NCBI RefSeq assembly: GCF_005146945.1
Contig: NZ_SWMS01000022.1
Location: 1 to 64,000 of the forward strand
Length of the DNA stretch: 64,000 nt
DNA from: Prauserella endophytica
GTDB taxonomy: Bacteria > Actinomycetota > Actinomycetes > Mycobacteriales > Pseudonocardiaceae
Reading direction: 5' to 3'
The notes beneath the pieces were generated by a model that did no database searches, was not told where the DNA came from, and worked only from the letters and a program-made list of their open reading frames with translations. Every line of letters starts with the position of its first letter. Within the stretch, counting starts at the first letter, position 1. The translations under genes and the position numbers were made by a program. This document shows, one piece after another, positions 15,399 to 24,567 of this stretch.

Positions 15399-16867
15399 AG
15401 TTCCCGGAGCGCGGCTCCCACGGCCGCGACGCCCGCCTCGATGTCGCCCACCGCGTTCGCCGCGTAGCCGAGCACCAGTCCCGGCGGCCCTCCGCGCTGG
15501 CTGTGCCACGACAGCGGCTGCACCTTGACGCCCCGCGCGAACGCGGCCGCGGCGAGGTCGGTGTCGGAGAAGGATCCGGCGAAGGTGATCATCAGGTGCA
15601 GCCCGGCCGCCGCGCCGTGCACGACGGCGCCCGGCAGGTGCCGCTCGATCGCCGCGATCATGGCGTCTCTGCGACGGACGTGGCGACGGCGCAGCAGGCG
15701 CAGATGCCGCTCCAGCTCGCCCGACTCCATCAGCTCGGCCAGCACCAGCTGCGGCAGCGCGGCGTTGCCGAGGTCGGCATCGCGTTTGGCCGCGGTCACC
15801 GCCTCCCGGTAGCGCGTGGGCGCCAGCAGCCAGCCGACGCGCAACGCGGGCGCGAGCAGCTTCGACACGCTCCCGGCGTAGCAGACATGCTCAGCCAGCG
15901 TCGCCCGCAGCGCGGGCACGGGCGGGCGGCCGTAGCGGTGCTCGGCGTCGTAGTCGTCCTCGATGATCAGCCCGCCCGCCTCGGCCCACTGCCGCAGGCC
16001 GCGCCGCCGGTCGCCGTCGAGCACGACCCCGGTCGGAAACTGGTGCGCCGGGGTCAGCATCACCGCGGGATGGCCCGCAGCGGTCAGCTCGTCGACGCAA
16101 AGGCCCGCGGCGTCGACCCGCACCGGCGGGGTCTCCAGCCGCCAGCTCCGCAGGTGCTGCCGGGCCCCGAGCGAGCCGGGGTCCTCCACCGCGACGGTGG
16201 TGATCCCGTTGTCCCGCAACACCTGCGCGAGCAGGCCGAGTGCCTGCGCCACGCCGGCGACGACCACGACCTCCGCGGGGTCGACCCGGATACCCCGATA
16301 GCGCGCGAGCCAGGTGGCGACGGCCGTGCGCAGCGCGGGCGTTCCCCTCGGGTCGCCGTAGCCGAAGTCGGCGGGCGCCAGGCGGCCGAGCACGGCCCGT
16401 TCCGCGCGCAGCCACGCCGAACGCGGGAACGCCGCGAGGTCCGGCACTCCCGAGGACAGGTCGATCCGGGCTCGCGCGGTGCGCAGCGTGTCGAAGACGT
16501 CGACGCCGGGCGTCACCGGGAACGGCGTCGGCGGCTCCGGCGGCGACGCCGACGGCACCGGCGCCAACGGAGCGGACACGACGACGGTGCCGGCCCGGCC
16601 GCGCCCCACGACATGCCCGTCCTCGGTCAGCCGCTGATAGGCCTCGGTGACCACGCCCCTCGACACGCGCAGGTCCGCCGCCAGCACGCGCGTGGCCGGA
16701 AGCCTGCCGCCGACGGGCAGGCGGCCGTCGGCGATCGCGAGCCGCAGACGCTCGGCGAGCCACGCCGCCCGGCCGCCCGCGGGAGCCTGTGCGATGTCCA
16801 GCTGCAGGAAATCGGAGCCCGGCGACGTTATGGACCCCTTCGATGGGCTGCCTTTGGCCCTACTCAT
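15395..16867 (-). CDS. MocR/PdxR-type GntR regulator with aminotransferase-like domain
   Basis: 490 residues from ATG 16867. An N-terminal GntR winged helix (AERLRLAIADGRLPVGGRLP, ATRVLAADLRVSRGVVTEAY) is joined by a linker to a fold-type I aminotransferase-like domain. The PLP-binding residues are visible: Asp in IIEDDYDAEHRY and Lys in GSVSKLLAPALRVGW. Such proteins sense PLP adducts and control amino-acid, vitamin B6 or exporter genes. It is divergent from the lysE-type gene with only 28 bp between starts, so that exporter is its probable target. Confidence 0.93.
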   Translation of the reverse strand: MSRAKGSPSKGSITSPGSDFLQLDIAQAPAGGRAAWLAERLRLAIADGRLPVGGRLPATRVLAADLRVSRGVVTEAYQRLTEDGHVVGRGRAGTVVVSAPLAPVPSASPPEPPTPFPVTPGVDVFDTLRTARARIDLSSGVPDLAAFPRSAWLRAERAVLGRLAPADFGYGDPRGTPALRTAVATWLARYRGIRVDPAEVVVVAGVAQALGLLAQVLRDNGITTVAVEDPGSLGARQHLRSWRLETPPVRVDAAGLCVDELTAAGHPAVMLTPAHQFPTGVVLDGDRRRGLRQWAEAGGLIIEDDYDAEHRYGRPPVPALRATLAEHVCYAGSVSKLLAPALRVGWLLAPTRYREAVTAAKRDADLGNAALPQLVLAELMESGELERHLRLLRRRHVRRRDAMIAAIERHLPGAVVHGAAAGLHLMITFAGSFSDTDLAAAAFARGVKVQPLSWHSQRGGPPGLVLGYAANAVGDIEAGVAAVGAALREL

Positions 16868-16895
16868 CGGGCCATTGTGGCAGGACAGTGAAGGC

Positions 16896-17507
16896 ATGAA
16901 CGCGGCATTCCTGCTGAACTCGCTCGTCGTGGCCGCTATCCCCGGCACCGGCGCGATCTACACGCTCTCCGCGGGCGTCTCGCGGGGCAGGCGCGCCAGC
17001 CTTGTCGCGGCGTTCGGCTGCACCCTCGGCGTCATCCCGCACATCGTCGCCACCCTCACCGGCCTGGCCGCGCTGCTGCACACGAGTGCACTCGCCTTCG
17101 AGGTGCTGCGCTATCTGGGGGTGGCGTACCTGCTCTACCTGGCCGTGACGACGCTGCGCGACAAACGGACGCTCGTCGTGCGCGAACACGCGCCGCCGGA
17201 GCCCGCGGCGAAGGTGATCACCTCCGCGGTGCTCATCAACGTCCTCAACCCCAAGCTGACGATCTTCTTCGTCGCGTTCCTTCCCCAGTTCGTACGCCAC
17301 GACGACCCGCGTTCGCTGGCGAAGCTGCTGGAGCTGAGCGGGGTCTTCATGCTGGTGACGTTCCTCGTGTTCGCCGCGTACGGGCTGTTCGCGGCGGCCG
17401 TGCGCGACCACGTGATCTCCCGGCCTCGCGTGCTGACGTGGAGCCGCCGGGTCTTCGCGGGCTCCTTCGCCGGCCTCGCCACCAGCCTCGCCCTCACCGA
17501 CCGATAG
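16896..17507 (+). CDS. LysE-family amino-acid exporter
   Basis: 203 residues with about six hydrophobic segments. Family signs are IPGTGAIYTLSAGVSRGRRA near the N-terminus, the GVAYLLYLAV segment and INVLNPKLTIFFVAFLPQF (the conserved NPK). LysE/RhtB proteins export amino acids or related metabolites. Start ATG 16896. Divergent partner of the MocR gene; 10 nt before the B3/4 protein gene. Confidence 0.93.
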   Translation: MNAAFLLNSLVVAAIPGTGAIYTLSAGVSRGRRASLVAAFGCTLGVIPHIVATLTGLAALLHTSALAFEVLRYLGVAYLLYLAVTTLRDKRTLVVREHAPPEPAAKVITSAVLINVLNPKLTIFFVAFLPQFVRHDDPRSLAKLLELSGVFMLVTFLVFAAYGLFAAAVRDHVISRPRVLTWSRRVFAGSFAGLATSLALTDR

Positions 17508-17517
17508 CGAGAAGCGC

Positions 17518-18210
17518 GTGTACTTCCAGCACTCACCGGGGATCCGGGCCCGGCACCCCGAGCTCGCCGCCGGAGCGATCGTCGCTGACGGCATCACGAA
17601 GCACGCCGCCGTGGCCGAAAGCGTCGCCGCCCACACCGCCGTCGCGGCGGACAGGCTCTCCTCCGGCACGGAGGCCGACCTGCCCGAGATCCAGGCGTGG
17701 CGGCGGACGTTCTCGCGCATGGGCCTCAAACCGACGCGGTACCGCTGCGCCGCGGAGTCGCTGCTGCGCCGCTTCCGCAGGGAGGGCGAGCTGCCCGCGA
17801 TCCATCCCCTGGTGGACCTCTGCAACGCGGTGTCGATAGCCTTCGCGATCCCCGTCGCCGTGCTCGACCGGGCCGCGATCCGAGGTGGGCTGGAGGTCCG
17901 GCACGCCACGGGCGGCGAGCGGTACCTGACGCTGTCCGGCCAGCCGGAGCACCCCGCCGAGGGCGAGGTGACGTTCGCCGACGCCGCGGGCAACGCACAC
18001 GCGCGGCGCTGGACCAACCGGCAGAGCGGGCTGTCGGTGGTGCGCGACTCGACCACGTCGGTGCTGATCGTCGCCGAAGCCGTGCACGCCGGCGCGGCCG
18101 AGGACGTCGCGCGGCTCGTCCCCACGCTCGCCGGTGAGCTGACCGCGATCTGGGGCGTAGCAACGAAAACGGCACTGCTGACCGCCGATGAGCCCCGCTT
18201 CGAGTTCTAG
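17518..18210 (+). CDS. B3/B4 tRNA-binding-domain protein
   Basis: 230 residues from GTG 17518. Matches the stand-alone B3/B4 domain family related to the PheRS beta-subunit: EIQAWRRTFSRMGLKPTRYR, SLLRRFRREGELPAIHPLVD, LCNAVSIAFAIPVAVLD and RWTNRQSGLSVVRD. These domains bind or edit aminoacyl-tRNA in PheRS; the free-standing protein's role is not settled. It follows the exporter by 10 nt, so a shared amino-acid context is likely. Confidence 0.88.
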   Translation: MYFQHSPGIRARHPELAAGAIVADGITKHAAVAESVAAHTAVAADRLSSGTEADLPEIQAWRRTFSRMGLKPTRYRCAAESLLRRFRREGELPAIHPLVDLCNAVSIAFAIPVAVLDRAAIRGGLEVRHATGGERYLTLSGQPEHPAEGEVTFADAAGNAHARRWTNRQSGLSVVRDSTTSVLIVAEAVHAGAAEDVARLVPTLAGELTAIWGVATKTALLTADEPRFEF

Positions 18211-18257
18211 AGCCGGTTCTGAAGCCCGCACGGCCACGCAAGCAACCGGAACCCTCT

Positions 18258-19625
18258 CTAGGGGATCACCTTGCCGGGGTTGAGGATGCCGTGCGGGTCG
18301 AGCGCGGCCTTGACGGCGCGGTGCATGTCCAGCACGGGCGGGTCGAGCTCGCCGGCGAGGCCGTCGCGCTTGAGCAGCCCCACCCCGTGCTCGCCGGTCA
18401 CCGTGCCGCCGAGGTCGATCGCGTCGGCGATGATCTCGTGGAACGCCCGCTGTGCGCGCACCCGCGCGTCGTCGTCGCCCGGCGGCGTGATGAGCAGCGG
18501 GTGCAGGTTGCCGTCTCCGGCGTGCGCGATGTTGGCGATCAGCGTGTCGTGGCGCGCGGCCGCGGCCTCGATGCGCGCGAGCATCTCGGGCACGGCCGCC
18601 TTCGGCACGCACACGTCCTCGGTGAGCACCGGGCCGAGCCGCTCCAGCGCCGGGTAGGCCAGCCGCCTCGCGGCGAACAGCGCGTCGGCCTCCTCCTGGT
18701 CGGTCGAACGCGCAGCCCAGCTCGCCCCCGCCTGTTCGAAGCATTCCAGCATCGCGGCGGCCTCGCGCTCGCCCGCGGCGCCGGGCGCGTCGGTGCGGCC
18801 CAGCAGCACCACGTCGGCGTCCACGGCGAGGCCCATGTTCTTCCACTGGTCCACGGCGGCGAGGCAGTGCTTGTCGACCAGCTCCAGCGCCGACGGCGTG
18901 AGCCCGGCGGCCGCGACCGCCGACACCGCGCGGCCCGCGTCGACGACCGAGGAGAAGTACCCGGCGACCGTGTGCTCGGGATCGCGCAGCGGGCGCAGCC
19001 GCACGGTCACCTCCGTGATCACGCCGAGCGTGCCCTCCGAGCCGACCATGAGCCCGGCGAGGTCGTAGCCCGCGACACCCTTCGCGGTGCGCCTGCCCAG
19101 CCGAACCAGCTCACCCGTGCCCGTCACGACCTGGAGGCCGAGCACGTAGTCGCGGGTCACGCCGTACTTCACGCAACACAGCCCGCCCGCGTTGGTGGCG
19201 ACGTTGCCGCCGATGGTCGACCACGGCGCGCTCGCCGGGTCCGGCGGGTACCACAGGCCGTGCTCGGCGCAGGCGGCTCGCAGGTCGTCGTTGACGACGC
19301 CAGGCTCCACCACGGCGAGGCGTTCCAGCGGGTTGATCTCGCGGATGGCCGACAGCCGCTCGGTCGAGAGCACCACGCCGCCTTCGACGGCGTTGGCCCC
19401 GCCCGACAGGCCCGTGCCCGCCCCGCGCGGCACCAGCGGGACGCCGTGCCGCAGGCAGGCCCTGACCACCGTCTGGACCTCCTCGGCCGTGCGCGGCCGG
19501 ACCACCACCACCGGCTTGCCGTGCGGCGCCCATTCGGCCTCGTCGTGGCTGTAGCCGGAGGCGACGTCCTGGTCCTCCACGAGACGGTCGGGGGCCAGCT
19601 CGCGCCTGAGGTCGTCGATCAGCAT
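18258..19625 (-). CDS. FAD-binding 2-hydroxyacid oxidase/dehydrogenase (GlcD/D-lactate type)
   Basis: 455 residues. The FAD_binding_4 (PCMH) domain shows RPRTAEEVQTVVRACLRHGVPLVPRG, AGTGLSGGANA and NVATNAGGLCCVKYGVTRDYV. The C-terminal FAD-oxidase domain shows HAGDGNLHPLL (metal-type His) and TGEHGVGLLKR, ending LDPHGILNPGKV. Oxidises a 2-hydroxyacid such as glycolate or D-lactate to the 2-oxoacid. Ten nt downstream of the MFS gene's stop region on the opposite side, tail to head on the same strand. A paralogue is at 45030. Confidence 0.9.
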   Translation of the reverse strand: MLIDDLRRELAPDRLVEDQDVASGYSHDEAEWAPHGKPVVVVRPRTAEEVQTVVRACLRHGVPLVPRGAGTGLSGGANAVEGGVVLSTERLSAIREINPLERLAVVEPGVVNDDLRAACAEHGLWYPPDPASAPWSTIGGNVATNAGGLCCVKYGVTRDYVLGLQVVTGTGELVRLGRRTAKGVAGYDLAGLMVGSEGTLGVITEVTVRLRPLRDPEHTVAGYFSSVVDAGRAVSAVAAAGLTPSALELVDKHCLAAVDQWKNMGLAVDADVVLLGRTDAPGAAGEREAAAMLECFEQAGASWAARSTDQEEADALFAARRLAYPALERLGPVLTEDVCVPKAAVPEMLARIEAAAARHDTLIANIAHAGDGNLHPLLITPPGDDDARVRAQRAFHEIIADAIDLGGTVTGEHGVGLLKRDGLAGELDPPVLDMHRAVKAALDPHGILNPGKVIP

Positions 19626-19634
19626 GTGGGCAGG

Positions 19635-20738
19635 CTACGTGCGGGCCCCGGCCGCCGACCTCCCGCGCAGGCCGAACGGCAGCACCGCCACCACCACGAG
19701 CGCGAGCCCGAGCGCGGCGGGCAGCCCCGCCACCGCCCACGCCGCGTAGAGCAGCAGCCCGGCCAGGTCCGTCCCGAGTCCGGCCACGGAGGTGACCGTG
19801 GCACGAGCGGTGCCGTCGATGCGCTCCTGCAACCTGGCGTTCGCGACCACCAGCACGGCCCGGTACGCCGCGTAGAACAGGCCCACCAGCACCAGGCCCA
19901 GCGGCACCCCGAGCAGGCCCGCGAGCGCGAACACGAGCACGCCCGCGAGGAGCACGAGCGCGAGCGAGAGCGGGCGAAGGCGGTCGAGCCTGCCCGCGAG
20001 CGCCGAGCCGGCGGCACCGGCGAGCGGGATCGCCACCACCGCGAGCGGGATCGCGTCGACAGGCACGTGCCAGTCGCGGGCCAGCAGGGGAAAGTACTCC
20101 TCGATGCCGTCGAGCGAGGTCAGCAGGGCCACGGCCACGACGGCTCCGCGGACGGCGGGACTGCGCACCGCCTCGACGACACCCGTTCGCAGGGCCGCGA
20201 GGTAGCTCGCCTCGCCGTCTTCCTCGCCGGATTCGGTGCGCGGCGGCTCGGGGACGCGGGACGCGACGAACGCCGCGGTGAGGCACGTGGCGACGCTGGC
20301 CCAACCCACGAGCTCGTAGCCGCCGAGCGGGAACAGCACCGTCGCGGCGACGGCGGCCGGGATCTGCGCGATCAGCTCGAACGCGCCGACCTGGCCGTAG
20401 ATCCTCGTGAAGTGCTCCTGCGCGCCGGTCGCGACCAGGCCGTCGTAGAGCAGGGCCTCCACCGAACCGGACACGAGCGAGCCCCCGAGTCCCCACAGCA
20501 CGAAACCGGCGGCGAACGCGGTGAAGCCGGGAGTCGCCGTCCACAGCGCGTAACCCGCCGCCTGCAGCACCCCGCCCGCCACGAGGGCGCTCTTGCGGGA
20601 GAACCGGTCGGCGAGCGCGCCCGTGGGCACTTCGACGACGATGCCGACCACCGACCAGATCGCGAACAGCGCGGAGATCTCGGCGTCGGACAGCCCGGTG
20701 TCGGCGAACAGCAGCGCGTACAGCGGGTACAGGGGCAC
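19635..20738 (-). CDS. MFS transporter, start uncertain
   Basis: 367 residues from GTG 20738; 10-11 hydrophobic segments and the MFS signature VPTGALADRFSRKSALVAGG. Transported compound unknown. In-frame codons upstream read RRTPLPADARPFVRLIRLWA, a plausible natural N-terminus, back to a TGA at 20816-20814, with no ATG, GTG or TTG between. Either the true start codon has been lost or a rare start is used; from the GTG, part of the first membrane segment is missing. Confidence 0.8.
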   Translation of the reverse strand: MPLYPLYALLFADTGLSDAEISALFAIWSVVGIVVEVPTGALADRFSRKSALVAGGVLQAAGYALWTATPGFTAFAAGFVLWGLGGSLVSGSVEALLYDGLVATGAQEHFTRIYGQVGAFELIAQIPAAVAATVLFPLGGYELVGWASVATCLTAAFVASRVPEPPRTESGEEDGEASYLAALRTGVVEAVRSPAVRGAVVAVALLTSLDGIEEYFPLLARDWHVPVDAIPLAVVAIPLAGAAGSALAGRLDRLRPLSLALVLLAGVLVFALAGLLGVPLGLVLVGLFYAAYRAVLVVANARLQERIDGTARATVTSVAGLGTDLAGLLLYAAWAVAGLPAALGLALVVVAVLPFGLRGRSAAGART

Positions 20739-20837
20739 GACATCCGCCAGCAGCGCCCAGAGCCGGATCAGCCGGACGAACGGACGGGCGTCGGCGGGAA
20801 GCGGTGTCCTACGTCAAAGGAACGGCATGCGGCGAGG

Positions 20838-22055
20838 TTAGCCCGATTCGCCCGTCCTGTCGCGGGTTTTCCGCGCGAAGCGAACGGTCGCGACCACAGC
20901 CGTCAGCGCGAGCGCGATCACCACCAGCCCGTAGCCGGTGGCGGTGGGATGCAGGCCGAGGTTCGTCGCGGCGAGGCCGGCGGCGAGCGAGGGCAGGCTG
21001 AACGACAGGTACGACGCCGTGTAGAGGGTCGCGACGAGCGCGGCCCGGCTTCCCGGCTCGGCCAGGCCCGTCGCCGTGCGGAACGCGCCGAGGAACGACG
21101 TGCCGAAACCGAAGCCGCTCACCACCGTGCCCGCGAAGAACAGCGCGGGCGATGGCAGGGCGAGCGCCAGGAGCAACAGCCCGACCCCGCCCGCGAGGAA
21201 CAGCCCGCCCGCGACGATCGCCGTGCGGGAGTCCCGTCCGCGCAGCAGCATCGACGCGGCCGACCCGGTGCCCATCAGCAGGAAGATCACGAGCCCGCCC
21301 GCGATCGGCGCGGTGACACCCAGTACCTCCACCACCAGCGAGCGACCGAGGGAGAGGTAGAGCCCGCCGAGCGACCACGTGGCCATGAGCGACGGCAGCA
21401 CCACCACGAACGCGAGGCGCGCGCGTTTCGGCACGCCCAGCTCCGGCAGCAGCGAGCGCAGCACACCCGGCCTGCGGCGCACCGGCTCCGGCATGACAGC
21501 GAGCGCGAGCCCGGTGAGCACGAAGGCGACGAGCAGCAGCGCGTACACCAGCCGCGTCGGCGCCGGGGCGTACTGCACGAGCAGGCCCGTGCCGAGCGCG
21601 CCGGCCGCGAGCCCCGCGGTGGGCACGGCGCTGTTGACGAGCGCGCCGAAACCCGGCCTGCGTTCGAGGTCGATCAGCGACGCGCTGATCGTGCCCGTCG
21701 CGAGCCCCGTGCCGACGCCCTGCAGGATCCGGGCCGCGTAGAGCCAGCCGACGCCGTCGGCGAGCAGGAACAACAGCATGCTCGCCGCCTCGACGGCGAT
21801 GGCCGCCGCCAGCACGGGCTTGCGGCCGACGAAGTCGGACAGCCCGCCAGCCGACACGAGCATGGCCAGCAGCGCGAGGACGTAGACCGCGAACACCGCG
21901 GTGAGCGTGGCCGGGCTGAACCCCCACAGCCCCTGGTACACGACGTAGAGCGGCGAGGGCGCGCTGGCGGCGAACATGAGCAGGAACAGCACGGTCGCCA
22001 CCAGCCAGAACCCGAGGCTCCGGCGCCGGGCCGCGCGCCGCTCCAGCAGATGCAC
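20838..22055 (-). CDS. MFS transporter
   Basis: 405 residues from GTG 22055 (a GGGGG run precedes it). Twelve hydrophobic segments; motif GGLSDFVGRKPVLAAAI in the first cytoplasmic loop and ILQGVGTGLATG in segment 5 are typical of drug-efflux-type MFS. Ends in a basic tail (RKTRDRTGESG). Divergent from the deazaflavin-reductase gene by 48 bp. Confidence 0.9.
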   Translation of the reverse strand: MHLLERRAARRRSLGFWLVATVLFLLMFAASAPSPLYVVYQGLWGFSPATLTAVFAVYVLALLAMLVSAGGLSDFVGRKPVLAAAIAVEAASMLLFLLADGVGWLYAARILQGVGTGLATGTISASLIDLERRPGFGALVNSAVPTAGLAAGALGTGLLVQYAPAPTRLVYALLLVAFVLTGLALAVMPEPVRRRPGVLRSLLPELGVPKRARLAFVVVLPSLMATWSLGGLYLSLGRSLVVEVLGVTAPIAGGLVIFLLMGTGSAASMLLRGRDSRTAIVAGGLFLAGGVGLLLLALALPSPALFFAGTVVSGFGFGTSFLGAFRTATGLAEPGSRAALVATLYTASYLSFSLPSLAAGLAATNLGLHPTATGYGLVVIALALTAVVATVRFARKTRDRTGESG

Positions 22056-22103
22056 CCCCGCATCCTCACACGCGGTGGGCCCGCATACGGCAGACTGCGG
22101 GCC

Positions 22104-22481
22104 ATGCCACTGCCGAGGGGACTCGCCCGCTTCAACCGCGTCGTCACCAACCGTGTCGCGAGCGCGGGCGCGGGACGGCTGCCGGGGTTCGGCATCCTCG
22201 TCCACCGGGGCCGCAAATCCGGCAGGACGTACCGCACGCCGCTGAACGTGTTCCGGATCAAGGGCGGCTACGTCATCGCGCTCACCTACGGCCCGGACAC
22301 CGACTGGGTGCGCAACGTCCTCGCCGAGGGCGGCTGCGAGCTGGAGACCCGTGGCCGCACGGTGCGGCTCGTGCGGCCACGGCTCGTGCACGACGAGAGC
22401 CGCGGCGCGCTCCCGCAGCCGGTCAGGGCGTTCCTCGGCGTGCTGAGCGTGAACGACCTGCTCTATCTGGCCGAGGAGTGA
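22104..22481 (+). CDS. deazaflavin-dependent nitroreductase-family protein
   Basis: 125 residues from ATG 22104. Matches the DDN/F420H2-dependent reductase family: GRKSGRTYRTPLNVFRIKGG, IALTYGPDTDWVRNVLAEGG (conserved DWVRN) and the terminal LTxLP-like region. Members use F420H2, an actinobacterial cofactor. Substrate unknown. Confidence 0.88.
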   Translation: MPLPRGLARFNRVVTNRVASAGAGRLPGFGILVHRGRKSGRTYRTPLNVFRIKGGYVIALTYGPDTDWVRNVLAEGGCELETRGRTVRLVRPRLVHDESRGALPQPVRAFLGVLSVNDLLYLAEE

Positions 22482-22483
22482 CG

Positions 22484-22888
22484 CTACTTGCGGATGCCGT
22501 TGATGGCGCGGACCACGGCCATGCACTGGTCCTCGACGTAGGTCAGCCCGGCCTCCTCGGCGATCGCGCGGGCCTCCGGCGAGACGATGTCCTGCTGTAG
22601 CCACAACGCCTTCGCGCCGATGCGCACGGCCTCGCGAGCGACCCCGGCGGCCTCGGCCGAGGGCCGGAACACGTTCACCACGTCGACCTCGTCCGGGATG
22701 TCCGAAAGCGAGCGGTAGACGCGCTCGCCGAGCAGTTCGTCGGCGGTCGGGTTCACCGGGATCACGCGGAACCCGGCCGCCTGCATGGCGGCGGGCACGG
22801 AGTGAGCCGCCTTGGCGGGGTGGCGGCTCAGTCCCACCACGGCGATGGTCTTCGACTCCCGGAGAATGCGCGCGGCTGTGTCGTCCAT
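22484..22888 (-). CDS. CoA-binding domain protein (YccU-like)
   Basis: 134 residues. Rossmann-type CoA-binding fold: TIAVVGLSRHPAKAAHSVPA, GFRVIPVNPTADELLGERVY, DVVNVFRPSAEAAGVAREAV and ALWLQQDIVSPEA. Known members bind CoA; role unclear. Last in a minus-strand run behind the GST and TPP-enzyme genes (gap 25 nt); 2 nt from the convergent deazaflavin gene. Confidence 0.9.
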   Translation of the reverse strand: MDDTAARILRESKTIAVVGLSRHPAKAAHSVPAAMQAAGFRVIPVNPTADELLGERVYRSLSDIPDEVDVVNVFRPSAEAAGVAREAVRIGAKALWLQQDIVSPEARAIAEEAGLTYVEDQCMAVVRAINGIRK

Positions 22889-22913
22889 ACCGCCATTGTG
22901 CGTCGTGCCCGGC

Positions 22914-24545
22914 CTACTTGCGGTACCAGCGGGGAGAGGTGTTGAGCGGCGGGCTCAGCTCGGCGCTCACCACCAGCACGTTCGGCTCGTCGGCGCGTGT
23001 GAACTCCCGCAGCAGCCTGCGGAACGCCCTGCCGAACCCGTCCACCCGGTCGGCGTAGACGCCGAACGACTTGGCCAGCCCGACGAAGTCCGGTGTGACG
23101 AGGTCAACACCCCGATGCGGCAGCCCGGCCCTCGTCTGGTCGTAGCGGAGCATCCCGTAGCCGCCGTCGTCGACGACGACCACCGTGATCGGCAGGTTCT
23201 CCTGCACCGCCGTGGCCAGTTCGCCGACGCCGTAGAGGAACCCGCCGTCACCCGTGACGCACACCGCCCTGCCCTGCGCGGCGGCGGCGACCCCGAGCGA
23301 GGCGGGGAAGCCGAACCCGAGCGTGCCCCAGCCCATCGGGTAGGCGAGTTTGCGCGGCGCGGCGATCCGGTAGAAGCCGCCGACCCAGTAGCCCGCCACG
23401 CACATGTCCGACACGAGCACCGAGTCGTCGGGCAGCGTTTCCCCAAGCGCGGCCAGGAACTCCGCCGCCTGCGGCTCCTCCTTGCGGACCCGCCGCCGCA
23501 CGCGCAGCTCGATCTCGTCGAGCCTGCGGGAGAGCGCGTCGAGGCCCGGCCGCGCGGACAGGCCGACGAGCAGCCGTTCCACCACCTGCCGCGCGTCACC
23601 GAGCAGCAGCAGGTCCGGTGGGTAGTTCTTCGCGGCGTCGGCGGGGTCGACGTTCACGGCGATGAGCCTCGGAGGCTGCGGCATCCGCCAGTTCTGCGTC
23701 ATGAGCCCGTCGAAGTCGGTGCCCACGGCGAGCACGACGTCGGCCTCGTCCCACAGGGCGCCGACCTCCGGCGTGTGCACGGGGTTCGACGCGCGGCACG
23801 GGTGGTCGGGCGGCACGATGCCGCGGGCGGCGAACGTCGTGATGATCGGCGCCGCGAGGGTCTCGGCGAGCCGGCCGACGGCCTCGCCCGCGCCCGAGCG
23901 CAGCGCGCCCCCGCCCGCCCAGATCAGTGGCCGTTCGGCGGCGGAGAGCACCTCGCGGGCCCGTTCGAGGTCCTCGACGTCGAGGGCGTGGAGCAGCTCG
24001 GTGGGCTCGGAATCGTTGCGGTCAAGGCACTCCGCGGTGAGGAAGTCCGTCGGGATTCCGACGTACACGGGCCCGCTCTGCGGTCGCAGCGCGAGCCTCG
24101 CCGCGCGCCGCACCGTGCCCGCGAGGTCGTCGGGGTGCTCGACGGTGAAGCCCGCCTTGGTGACCGGCGAGAACATCGCCTGCTGGTCGCTGGTCTCGTG
24201 CAGGACGCCGCGCACGATGCCCGGTCTGCGCAGCGTCGACGGGATGTCGGTGGCGAGCACCAGCACCGGCGACGCCGACGCCATCGCCTCGCCAACGGCT
24301 CCGAGGGTGTTGGCCGCTCCCGGACCGGTGGTGACCACGGCGACGCCGAGCCTGCCGGTGGCGCGGGCGTAGCCGTCGGCGGCGAACCCGGCCGCCTGCT
24401 CGTGGCGGACCCCGACGATCCGGATGCCCGCGGAGGAGAGGGCATCCCAGATCGGGAGGTTGTGCACGCCGGGCAGGCCGAACGCGATGTCGACCCCGAG
24501 CTCGCCCAGTGCGGAGACGAGATGTTGTGCTCCGGTCCGACCCAC
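22914..24545 (-). CDS. thiamine-diphosphate-dependent enzyme (acetolactate synthase-like)
   Basis: 543 residues from GTG 24545. The N-terminal Pyr domain has the catalytic Glu in GVRHEQAAGFAADGYAR; the central domain lies around residues 190-320; the C-terminal PP domain has the TPP/metal motif GDGGFLYGVGELATAVQENL ending near VVDDGGYG. Family members decarboxylate 2-oxoacids or join them. No small regulatory subunit is nearby, so a dedicated biosynthetic acetolactate synthase is unlikely. 22 nt downstream of the GST gene. Confidence 0.9.
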   Translation of the reverse strand: MGRTGAQHLVSALGELGVDIAFGLPGVHNLPIWDALSSAGIRIVGVRHEQAAGFAADGYARATGRLGVAVVTTGPGAANTLGAVGEAMASASPVLVLATDIPSTLRRPGIVRGVLHETSDQQAMFSPVTKAGFTVEHPDDLAGTVRRAARLALRPQSGPVYVGIPTDFLTAECLDRNDSEPTELLHALDVEDLERAREVLSAAERPLIWAGGGALRSGAGEAVGRLAETLAAPIITTFAARGIVPPDHPCRASNPVHTPEVGALWDEADVVLAVGTDFDGLMTQNWRMPQPPRLIAVNVDPADAAKNYPPDLLLLGDARQVVERLLVGLSARPGLDALSRRLDEIELRVRRRVRKEEPQAAEFLAALGETLPDDSVLVSDMCVAGYWVGGFYRIAAPRKLAYPMGWGTLGFGFPASLGVAAAAQGRAVCVTGDGGFLYGVGELATAVQENLPITVVVVDDGGYGMLRYDQTRAGLPHRGVDLVTPDFVGLAKSFGVYADRVDGFGRAFRRLLREFTRADEPNVLVVSAELSPPLNTSPRWYRK

Positions 24546-24567
24546 GACGCGAGGATACGAGCAGCGC

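Noticed and set aside
18291-22481. A 1396-codon plus-strand open frame
   Set aside because: It lies antisense to the GlcD-type oxidase and two MFS genes. Composition is Arg/His/Gly/Gln-rich without domains; only its last 126 codons (22104-22481) are a real gene.
22914-24545. Biosynthetic acetolactate synthase large subunit
   Set aside because: No regulatory subunit or other branched-chain amino-acid gene is nearby, and the neighbourhood is GST and CoA-binding protein genes; kept as a general TPP enzyme.
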